From NCBI GenBank assembly GCA_026225015.1, contig JAMFRY010000281.1:1-21913 (forward strand): DNA of 21,913 bases, in the 5' to 3' direction. Both the position numbers and the translations under genes were made by a program. The DNA comes from Alphaproteobacteria bacterium (GTDB lineage Bacteria > Pseudomonadota > Alphaproteobacteria > Acetobacterales > Acetobacteraceae). The notes under the pieces were generated by a model, which was not told the origin of the DNA, searched no databases, and saw nothing but the letters and a program-made list of their open reading frames with translations. This document shows positions 7,285-13,365 of this stretch, piece by piece. The first letter of the stretch is position 1; every line of letters starts with the position of its first letter.

Positions 7285-8337
7285 TCAGCGAACGTAACGA
7301 TGGGGAATGAACGGCAAGGGCGAAACGACGCCCGGAATGGCTTTGTCGCGCACGATCAGATCAACATGCGTGGCATCAGCGGCATGGTCCGAACGCACAA
7401 CCCCAAGCGCCACCGGGGCGTTGAGGCTGGGTCCGAAGGTGCCGGAAGTGACCCGGCCGATGCACTCGCCGCTGCCAGAGCGAATCACCGCGCCAGCCCG
7501 CGCCGGCACCCGGCCCTCAAGGCGAATACCCACCAATTTTTCCGCCGTACCGTTTTCCAGGGCGGCGCGAATCGGCTCCCCGCCCAGAAAATCCCAGGTC
7601 ATCTTGCGGCGTTTACCGATGGCCCAGGTGAGGTTGGCAGCCACAGGATTGGTGTGCTCGTCGATATCATTGCCATACAGGCAGAGCCCGGCTTCCAAAC
7701 GCAGCGAATCCCGTGCGCCCAGCCCGGCCGGCACCGCGCCACGCGCCAGCAGCGCCTCGGCAAGCGCGATACCATCTTCCGCCGCGCAGCCAATTTCAAA
7801 ACCATCCTCGCCAGTATAGCCGGAACGGGTAACGACACAGGCAATGCCGGCAATCTCGCGTTCGCTTGCCGCCATGAAGCGCAGCGAGTCGCCCTCCGGC
7901 AGCATTGCAGCCGCATTCGGCCCCTGCAAAGCGAGCAGTGCGCGGTCCGGCAACTCAGTCACCGCAACACCAAATTCCGCGAGGTGCTTGAGATCGATAT
8001 GCTTGCGGCTGGCATTCAGCACGAGCTGAAAGCGGTTGCCGAGATTGGCGACCATCAGATCATCGACGATGCCGCCCGCTTCGTTCAGCAGCAACGTATA
8101 GCGCTGCCGGCCCGGCTTCAGGCCGAGAATATCGCCGGGCACCAATTTCTCGAAGGCGCAGGCATCGCTGAGCTCGGCCTGGCCCATATGCGAGACATCG
8201 AACAGCGCCGCATTGTTCCGGCAAGCCAGGTGCTCGGCGATAATGCCCGCATATTGCACGGGCATCTCGTAGCCGGCGAAGCCGACCATTCGCCCGCCCA
8301 ACCGGCGATGCAGCGCGTCCAATGGTGTTTTCAGCAC
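7285..8337 (-). CDS. gcvT: Aminomethyltransferase, glycine cleavage T protein
   Basis: GcvT transfers the methylene group from aminomethyl-GcvH to tetrahydrofolate and releases ammonia. The 350-residue length is slightly below the common 360-370. Visible motifs: GGRMVGFAGYEMPVQY (residues 14-29), ALFDVSHMGQ (44-53), GGIVDDLMVANLG (88-100) with the catalytic Asp at 92/93, SGYTGEDGFEI in the middle, and CLYGNDIDEHTNPVAANLTWAIGKRR further on. The start is GTG at 8337 with a GGGGG-type ribosome-binding site 5 nt upstream. It is the first gene of the operon, about 49 bp downstream of the riboswitch aptamers. Confidence 0.96.
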   Translation of the reverse strand: MLKTPLDALHRRLGGRMVGFAGYEMPVQYAGIIAEHLACRNNAALFDVSHMGQAELSDACAFEKLVPGDILGLKPGRQRYTLLLNEAGGIVDDLMVANLGNRFQLVLNASRKHIDLKHLAEFGVAVTELPDRALLALQGPNAAAMLPEGDSLRFMAASEREIAGIACVVTRSGYTGEDGFEIGCAAEDGIALAEALLARGAVPAGLGARDSLRLEAGLCLYGNDIDEHTNPVAANLTWAIGKRRKMTWDFLGGEPIRAALENGTAEKLVGIRLEGRVPARAGAVIRSGSGECIGRVTSGTFGPSLNAPVALGVVRSDHAADATHVDLIVRDKAIPGVVSPLPFIPHRYVR

Positions 8338-8386
8338 AATACCCCCGTCAAACGATCAGCCTCCGGCCAAGTGCCGAACCAACTGA

Positions 8387-8567
8387 CCCCCCTCTGTCAC
8401 GGTACCTGAGAGATTCGGGCGGGGTTACCTACCCTTACTCCGTCGGTGCAGCCTGAACGCGTCTCAGGCCAGCTTTCCAGAGTGTCCCGTTCCCTCGCAG
8501 TCCTTTTGCCTGAGCGTTTCCGGGGGCCGGTTGCGCCTTCGGCGGCGGGCTTTCACCCGCGCTCTCC
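8387..8567 (-). ncRNA. Tandem glycine riboswitch (gcvT leader)
   Basis: Two successive glycine aptamers precede gcvT. Read on the minus strand, aptamer 1 begins GGAGAGCGCGGG, contains the core GCCGAAGGCGCAA (8531-8543) and AAACGCTCAGGCAAAAGGAC, and closes with ACTCTGGAAAG. Aptamer 2 contains CACCGACGGAGTAA (8435-8448) and ends with ATCTCTCAGGTACCG and GACAGAGGGG. These are the invariant blocks of the family described upstream of gcvT in many bacteria. Glycine binding would raise expression of the cleavage operon. No strong intrinsic terminator is obvious between aptamer 2 and the GTG, which suggests control of translation initiation. Aptamer 2 differs from the usual CCGAAGG core by one base. 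Confidence 0.95.
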
Positions 8568-8651
8568 TGCGGAAGGAGGTTGGAACACCGCCACCATGGG
8601 CCACAACACGCGATTTGAAAAGCCTTTTATCGCAGTGGAAAGAGCGCCCGA

Positions 8652-9389
8652 TCAAAGGCCGAATATCCGCACCAGCAGGGGCAGGATCAGCGAGGTGACA
8701 ATACCGTTCAGCCCGATGGCCAATCCGCCGAACGCGCCCGCCGTCTGGCTCAGGGTCAGCATTCTTGCCGTCGCGATGCCATGCGCCGCCGTGCCCGCCG
8801 CCAGCCCCTGGGCGCGCCGGTCCTTGACCTGCAGCCATCGGAACAGCCCGGTGCAGATCACGCTGCCGAACATGCCGGTGAGAATCACGAATACGGCAGT
8901 CAGCGACGGTTGCCCGCCGAGATTCTGGGCAATACCCATGGCAATCGGCGTGGTGACGGATTTGGGGCCAAGCGAAACCACCACTGAATCCGGCGCGCCC
9001 AACGCATGGGCGATAAGCATGGCGGAGGAAGCGGCCGCAATCGAGCCCGCGGTCAGCGCAGAGATGATGGCCAAAAAATCCCGCCGGATCGCCGGCAGAT
9101 TATGAAACATCGGCACCGCCAACGCGACGGTCGCGGGGCCAAGCAGAAAATGCACGTATTGCGCGCCGGTGAAATAGGCCTTGTAGGGCGTATGGGTCAG
9201 TAGCAGCGCCGCCCCCAGGAACAGGATCGAGAGCAGCACCGGATTGCTGAAGGATTTGCGGCCAATGCGCTTATCGACCCAGTCGGCAAGCTCCCAGGTG
9301 CAAAGAGTCGCTGTAAGGCCAAGCAGCGGCTGGGTCTGCAAATAGGCCCAGATATGGAAAAATGGCAGAATTCTATGCGGCATCGGCAT
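8652..9389 (-). CDS. lrgB: LrgB/CidB-family membrane protein
   Basis: LrgB-family proteins are polytopic inner-membrane proteins that work with LrgA/CidA. Proposed roles are control of murein hydrolase activity and, in other bacteria, export of small metabolites such as glycolate or pyruvate. The sequence is strongly hydrophobic along its whole length and shows the family blocks LLGPATVALAVPMF, SLGPKSVTTPIAMGIA, and GTAAHGIATARML near the end. About 245 residues, normal for the family. An in-frame GTG lies at 9413, but the ATG at 9389 has GAGAG 8 nt upstream and is preferred; a further ATG lies at 9383. Its 5' end overlaps the end of lrgA. The stop is 84 bp before the riboswitch of the downstream gcv operon. 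Confidence 0.93.
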   Translation of the reverse strand: MPMPHRILPFFHIWAYLQTQPLLGLTATLCTWELADWVDKRIGRKSFSNPVLLSILFLGAALLLTHTPYKAYFTGAQYVHFLLGPATVALAVPMFHNLPAIRRDFLAIISALTAGSIAAASSAMLIAHALGAPDSVVVSLGPKSVTTPIAMGIAQNLGGQPSLTAVFVILTGMFGSVICTGLFRWLQVKDRRAQGLAAGTAAHGIATARMLTLSQTAGAFGGLAIGLNGIVTSLILPLLVRIFGL

Positions 9390-9744
9390 CGCCGCGACTC
9401 TCGCTCCGTTCACCCCGCAGCAGCCATTGCATCAACAATCCGGTGACCGCCAGGCACAGAAGGGTTGAAACCACGATGGCAATCGCAATCGCAATCGCAT
9501 TGGCGCGCAATTCCTGCAATTCCGTAATAAAACCAACCCCGGCTGGCACGAACAGCAATCCCAGATATTTCAGGATGCCCTGCGCGGTTGCTGCCATCGA
9601 TTCCGAGGGCCCACCCCGCCAGACCAGCACGCCTAGCAGCAATACCAGGCCGATAACCGGTCCTGGGACAGGCAGCCCCGTCGCCTGCTGCAGGATGGTT
9701 CCCACCAACTGGCACAGCAGCAAAATCGCCATCGCGCGAACCAT
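9373..9744 (-). CDS. lrgA: CidA/LrgA-family membrane protein
   Basis: Small holin-like membrane partner of LrgB. From the ATG at 9744 the product has 123 residues with four hydrophobic segments and the family block TGLPVPGPVIGLVLLL (about residues 22-37), followed by KYLGLLFVPAGVGFITELQEL. The ATG at 9744 is chosen because GGAG lies 6 nt upstream; an ATG at 9756 and longer N-terminal versions are possible but lack good spacing. An Ala-Ile run (AIAIAIAI) in the third helix is encoded by a hexanucleotide repeat. It overlaps lrgB and is presumably co-transcribed ahead of it. Confidence 0.9.
   Translation of the reverse strand: MVRAMAILLLCQLVGTILQQATGLPVPGPVIGLVLLLGVLVWRGGPSESMAATAQGILKYLGLLFVPAGVGFITELQELRANAIAIAIAIVVSTLLCLAVTGLLMQWLLRGERSESRGDADAA
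9478..9506. repeat. GCAATC hexanucleotide repeat inside lrgA
   Basis: About four consecutive copies of GCAATC lie within lrgA and encode alternating Ala and Ile of a membrane helix. The 6-bp unit keeps the frame, so copy-number change would lengthen the helix by two residues per unit rather than switch the gene off. Confidence 0.7.
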
Positions 9745-9765
9745 TTTCCGCTCCATCCTTCCCGC

Positions 9766-9771
9766 TTGACA
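9766..9771 (+). promoter_or_regulatory. Possible -35 element for rpmE
   Basis: A perfect TTGACA stands at 9766-9771, about 105 bp before the rpmE start, just upstream of the divergent lrgA start. No good -10 hexamer is seen 16-18 bp downstream, which is common in alphaproteobacteria but leaves the call weak. Confidence 0.3.
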
Positions 9772-9794
9772 GCCTGGCCGGCTCCACGGCCCTT

Positions 9795-9854
9795 GCAAGC
9801 GCCTGCGCTTGCCCCTAAACGCTCGCAATCGCCGCTGGTCGGGATCAGCGGCGA
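9795..9854 (+). other. Hairpins in the rpmE leader
   Basis: Two inverted repeats lie in the rpmE 5' region. GCAAGCGC and GCGCTTGC flank CT at 9795-9812. TCGCCGCTG (9829-9837) and CAGCGGCGA (9846-9854) form a perfect 9-bp stem with an 8-nt loop, ending 21 bp before the start codon and close to the GGAG ribosome-binding site. Ribosomal-protein leaders often fold for autoregulation, so this is a candidate L31 leader RNA. It could also be a chance GC-rich stem. Confidence 0.4.
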
Positions 9855-9875
9855 GATATCGATGGAGCGACGACG

Positions 9876-10103
9876 ATGAAGGCGAACATTCACCCGGACT
9901 ATCACGAGATCAATATCGTGATGACCGATGGCACCGAATTTAAAACCAAGTCCTGCATGGGCAAGGCCGGCGACACGCTGCGCCTCGATATCGACCCGAA
10001 ATCCCACGCCGCCTGGACCGGTGTGCAACGCGTCTCCGAATCCGCCGGGCAGGTTGCGAAATTCAACAAGAAATTCGCCTCGATCGGCCGCACAAAGGCG
10101 TAG
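9876..10103 (+). CDS. rpmE: 50S ribosomal protein L31
   Basis: L31 is a small protein that bridges the large and small ribosomal subunits. The 75-residue product starts MKANIHPDYHEINIVMTDGTEFKTKS and continues GKAGDTLRLDIDPKSHAAWTGVQR, ending with AKFNKKFASIG, which matches alphaproteobacterial L31 closely. It lacks the four-cysteine zinc site of the C+ form: only one Cys, in KSCMGKAG, is present, so it is the zinc-independent type. The ATG at 9876 has GGAG 8 nt upstream. It is monocistronic, divergent from lrgA and convergent with the TAXI gene. A strong hairpin with a T-run follows. Confidence 0.96.
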   Translation: MKANIHPDYHEINIVMTDGTEFKTKSCMGKAGDTLRLDIDPKSHAAWTGVQRVSESAGQVAKFNKKFASIGRTKA

Positions 10104-10118
10104 AGCTGCGTGGTAGCG

Positions 10119-10206
10119 ATGTAGGATGGGCAGAGCGTAAGCGAAGCCCATCGACTGCAGCCAAAGCGATGGGCTTCACTGCGCTCTGCCCATCCTACAT
10201 TTTTTT
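10119..10206 (+). repeat. REPIN-like inverted pair acting as rpmE terminator
   Basis: Left arm 10119-10153 and right arm 10167-10200 are nearly perfect inverted repeats: a 19-bp outer stem beginning ATGTAGGATGGGC, an internal loop of 5 versus 4 nt, and an 11-bp inner stem ending GAAGCCCATCG, around a 13-nt loop. Each arm is itself a GTAG-headed palindrome (GATGGGC with GCCCATC), so the structure is two REPs head to head. T's at 10200-10206 follow directly, giving a good intrinsic terminator for rpmE. It also ends 1 bp before the stop codon of the convergent TAXI gene. Confidence 0.8.
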
Positions 10207-11196
10207 CTAGCTCTCGATAAATTTCGCCGGCACGTTGATGCCCAGTTGGCGCAATGCGAGGGCGGCGCCGGGGTGGAAAATCATATCGCTTTGCCCAAGC
10301 AGCATCTGCGCCGGCGCGGATCCGACTGCGGGCACCAATGCTGCCAATCTGGCCCGATTACGCATGGCGGCAGTTGTGATCACCCCTACCAGCGTGTCAG
10401 ACAAGCCAGCGGCGCCAATCGCGAAATTGACCGTTCCGATGCTGGCGACCGGCATTGCCTGATTCGGGAACAGCCCCGCCGGCAAGGTCATTGCCGTCCA
10501 GCCCGGCGCGCTACTTACGACCCGTACCGTCTCTTGCGGCGTAAACCCAATCACCCCCAAACGGTGCAGCATTGCCGCTTGCTGAATCGCCGGCATTGGC
10601 GGGGCGCCGATGAAGGCGCAGGCATCGAGATTCCCCGCCAGCAGCTCGCGAATCTGCGACAGGTAGTCGCCGGTAACGCAGCTCGATGGCGTTATTCCGA
10701 GACTTCCGAGCAATGCCGGCAGGGCAGCCGAACCACTGCCGCCATCCGGGCCGACGCCGATTTTCCGGTTCGACAGGTCACTCAGCACGGTAATGCCGCT
10801 GCCCGGCGCCGCGATAATTTGTAGAACGGAGGGGAAAATAGGGAATAGCGCCCGGAAGGACTCGAACTTCACCCCGGCGGTCCAGGCCGCGCTGCCTGTC
10901 CGCGCCTGGTCGGCAACCGTGACGGTGGTCATGCCCAGCTGCGCCGCACCCTGTTCGATCAGCAAAATATCGGTGGCAGCGCCGCCGGAGGCCAAATAGG
11001 CAATGGCAACACCGCTCGCCTTCTGGGCCAGCGCGCCCCAGGCCGGGCTGTAGATCGTATAAACGCCGCCCGGCCGGCCGGTCGCCATCAAAAGCGCGCT
11101 CGGCCAGGGCGTTTCGGTGCGCTGCGATGTGGTCGCAAAAGCCTGTTGCGCCGGCAGCAGCAGCGAAGCCGCCAGCAAACTGCGTCGTTTGAGCAT
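10207..11196 (-). CDS. TAXI-family TRAP transporter solute-binding protein
   Basis: TAXI proteins are periplasmic receptors of TRAP transporters for organic acids and related solutes. The 329-residue product has a signal peptide with paired arginines (MLKRRSLLAASLLLPAQQAFA, likely cut after residue 21; Tat use is possible). The family blocks follow: MATGRPGGVYTIYSPAWGALAQKASG, LIEQGAAQLGMTTVTVAD, SDLSNRKIGVGPDGGSGSA and GNLDACAFIGAPPMPAIQQ. GGAGG lies just before the ATG at 11196. No DctM/DctQ-type membrane subunit is in the window, so it is an orphan here and its ligand cannot be told. It lies 56 bp after pip on the same strand. The gap holds two small dyads. Confidence 0.85.
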   Translation of the reverse strand: MLKRRSLLAASLLLPAQQAFATTSQRTETPWPSALLMATGRPGGVYTIYSPAWGALAQKASGVAIAYLASGGAATDILLIEQGAAQLGMTTVTVADQARTGSAAWTAGVKFESFRALFPIFPSVLQIIAAPGSGITVLSDLSNRKIGVGPDGGSGSAALPALLGSLGITPSSCVTGDYLSQIRELLAGNLDACAFIGAPPMPAIQQAAMLHRLGVIGFTPQETVRVVSSAPGWTAMTLPAGLFPNQAMPVASIGTVNFAIGAAGLSDTLVGVITTAAMRNRARLAALVPAVGSAPAQMLLGQSDMIFHPGAALALRQLGINVPAKFIES

Positions 11197-11216
11197 CGAG
11201 CCTCCCCCGGCGGTAA

Positions 11217-11258
11217 GACCGTCAATTCATGAATTGGTCACTTAACCGAAGATTAAGT
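11217..11258. promoter_or_regulatory. Two dyads between pip and the TAXI gene
   Basis: CAATTCATGAATTG (11223-11236) is a perfect 14-bp palindrome flanked by GACC and GTC. Next to it ACTTAA (11240-11245) and TTAAGT (11253-11258) form a second inverted repeat that reaches into the pip stop codon. The first may be an operator for the TAXI gene; the second is too AT-rich and short for a firm terminator call. Confidence 0.4.
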
Positions 11259-12203
11259 CAAGGCGCGGCAGCGATCCAAGGCGGCAATCAGCGCTGTGCG
11301 CACGCCGGGCTCCAAGGCGGAATGCCCGGCATCCGGTACTAAAGTAAGCCTGGCGGATGGCCAGGCGGCGGCCAGATCAAAGGCCGATTGCGCCGGGCAG
11401 ATCATGTCGTAGCGGCCTTGCACGATCTCTCCGGGGATGTTGTGCAAGGCCTCCATATGGTTCAGCAGACCACCTTCCGGCAGAAACAGGTCGTTGGCGA
11501 AATAATGCGCCTCGATCCGCGCCAGGCCGATCGCGGTACGGTCATGGGCGAAGGCTGAAACTGCCTCAATATTCGGCATCAGCGTCGAGCAGGAACCTTC
11601 ATACACGCTCCAGGCCCGGGCGGCCGGACCATGGATTTCGGGGTTGCTGTCGCGCAGCCGGGTGAGGTAGCCGGCCAAAAGATCGCCGCGTTCAGCCTCC
11701 GGGAGAAACTGGCTGAAAGTGGCGTGCACATCCGGGAATATCCGCGCCAACCCATACAGAAACCACTCCAATTCCTGCGCCCGGCCAAGAAAAATCCCGC
11801 GCAACACCGCGCCGATGACCACTTCCGGATGCGCCTGGGCATAGGCCAGCGCCAGAGTGGAGCCCCAAGAGCCACCAAAAAGCAAAAACCGCTCCAGCCC
11901 GAGAAATTTTCGCAACGCCTCGATATCGGCAACCAGATACGGCGTGGTATTCGCGTTCAGCCCGCCCAAAGGTGTCGAGCGGCCGGCGCCGCGCTGGTCG
12001 AAGATCACCACGCGCCAGATATTCGGATCGAAAAACCGCCGATGCACGGCGCCCGCCCCGGCGCCTGGCCCGCCATGCAGAAACAGCACCGGCTTGCCGT
12101 TCGGGTTGCCGACCTGCTCCCAATACATCACATGGCCGTCGGAAAGCGGCAGATAGCCGGTCTGGTAGGGCCCGATTTCCGGAAACAGATCGCCGCGCGG
12201 CAT
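11253..12203 (-). CDS. pip: Proline iminopeptidase (alpha/beta hydrolase)
   Basis: The enzyme removes N-terminal proline from peptides in the cytoplasm. The 316-residue length is typical. Seen: the start GPYQTGYLPLSDGHVMYWEQVGNPNGKP, the oxyanion motif HGGPGAG (43-49), FDQRGAGRS (68-76), the nucleophile elbow GGSWGS with Ser112, Asp266 in GRYDMICP and His294 in DAGHSALEP, completing the catalytic triad. The ATG at 12203 is only 3 bp after the stop of the aminotransferase gene, so it is co-transcribed with the sugar-nucleotide genes although its role is unrelated as far as can be told. Confidence 0.94.
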   Translation of the reverse strand: MPRGDLFPEIGPYQTGYLPLSDGHVMYWEQVGNPNGKPVLFLHGGPGAGAGAVHRRFFDPNIWRVVIFDQRGAGRSTPLGGLNANTTPYLVADIEALRKFLGLERFLLFGGSWGSTLALAYAQAHPEVVIGAVLRGIFLGRAQELEWFLYGLARIFPDVHATFSQFLPEAERGDLLAGYLTRLRDSNPEIHGPAARAWSVYEGSCSTLMPNIEAVSAFAHDRTAIGLARIEAHYFANDLFLPEGGLLNHMEALHNIPGEIVQGRYDMICPAQSAFDLAAAWPSARLTLVPDAGHSALEPGVRTALIAALDRCRALT

Positions 12204-12206
12204 GGC

Positions 12207-13355
12207 TCAACCTTCCAAAGTGGCGCGCAATACCGTCACCACCCGCTTTGCCTGGAGCTCGGTCAGATCGGGATGGATCGGCAAGGCCATGATTCTGCTC
12301 CCAAGCCGCTCCGATACCGGTAGCGATGCCCTGTCATGGGATTCGGCATAGGCCGGCTGGTGGTGCAGGGGCCGCGGATAATACACGGCGCAGCCAATGC
12401 CCGCCGCCTTCAAGCCCCCAAGCGCCGCATCGCGCAGCACTTCATCCGGCAGCAGAATGGCGTAAACCGCCCAGGCGCTGCGGCTCTGGGGCACCCGCCG
12501 GGGAATTTCGAGAATATCATGCAAGCCGGCATCATAGATCGCAGCAATCGCGTCCCGCCGCAGAATCTCCGCCTCGAACACATCGAGCTTGGCAAGCAGA
12601 ACGGCCGCCTGCAGCGTATCCAGCCTGCCATTCATGCCGATGCGCAGCACCTCGTAGCGCGCCGTCCCCTCGCCATGGGTCCGCAACGAGCGGTACAGCG
12701 CCGCCCGCTCGGCGGATTCGGTGAACAGAGCGCCGCCATCGCCATAGGCGCCCAACGGCTTGGAGGGGAAGAAACTTACGGCAGTTGCGTCCGCCTCGCG
12801 CCCCAGCCTCCTGCCTGCCAGACTGGCGCCGAAACTCTGCGCGCAGTCATCCAGGGTGAACAGCTTTTCCCGCGCCGCAATTTCCCGCAATCCCGCCCAG
12901 TCCGCCGGCTGGCCGAACAAATCCACGCCGATAATCGCCCGCGGCCGCAACCTGCCAGCTTTTTTAACACCGGCGATTCTGCCGCGCAGGCTGGTCAGGT
13001 CCATCTGAAAGGTTCGTGGATCGACATCGACGAATACCGGCGTCGCCCCCAGCAGCAGCGGCACTTCCGCTGTCGCCGTATAGGTGAAGGCGGGCAGGAA
13101 AACCGCATCGCCGCGCCCCACGCCCTCGGCCATCAAGGCGATTTGCAGCGCATCGGTGCCGGAGCTTACGCTCACGCAATGGCTGGCGCCGCAAAACGCC
13201 GCAAGCCGCCCCTCCAGCTCCGCGACTTCGGGCCCGAGGACAAACTGCCCATGCGCCAGCACGGCATCCATCCGCTCGCGCAATTTTGGCCCGATCCGCG
13301 CCTGTTGGGCGTTCAGGTCAAGAAACGGGATCGGTGCGGGATGCGGCGCGTTCAT
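12207..13355 (-). CDS. DegT/DnrJ/EryC1-family sugar aminotransferase
   Basis: PLP-dependent aminotransferase that converts a keto nucleotide sugar to an amino sugar. The 382-residue protein starts MNAPHPAPIPFLDLNAQQARIGPKL; the ATG at 13355 is chosen because longer versions only extend into the preceding gene. Motifs: HGQFVLGPEVAELE, SVSSGTDALQIALMA (62-76), PAFTYTATAEVPLLLGATPVFVDVDP, LDDCAQSFGA with Asp170, and the PLP lysine Lys199 in SFFPSKPLGAYGDGGAL. The end PLHHQPAY and LPIHPDL is typical. It lies 10 bp after the 4,6-dehydratase gene, which supplies a 4-keto sugar, so the likely product is a UDP-4-amino-4,6-dideoxy sugar as in PglF/PglE pairs. The WbpE-like 3-amino route is the alternative. 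Confidence 0.93.
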   Translation of the reverse strand: MNAPHPAPIPFLDLNAQQARIGPKLRERMDAVLAHGQFVLGPEVAELEGRLAAFCGASHCVSVSSGTDALQIALMAEGVGRGDAVFLPAFTYTATAEVPLLLGATPVFVDVDPRTFQMDLTSLRGRIAGVKKAGRLRPRAIIGVDLFGQPADWAGLREIAAREKLFTLDDCAQSFGASLAGRRLGREADATAVSFFPSKPLGAYGDGGALFTESAERAALYRSLRTHGEGTARYEVLRIGMNGRLDTLQAAVLLAKLDVFEAEILRRDAIAAIYDAGLHDILEIPRRVPQSRSAWAVYAILLPDEVLRDAALGGLKAAGIGCAVYYPRPLHHQPAYAESHDRASLPVSERLGSRIMALPIHPDLTELQAKRVVTVLRATLEG

Positions 13356-13365
13356 GCCGGCGAGA

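Noticed and set aside
7300..8409. 369-codon plus-strand frame opposite gcvT
   Set aside because: Antisense shadow; gcvT is unambiguous and the frame enters the riboswitch.
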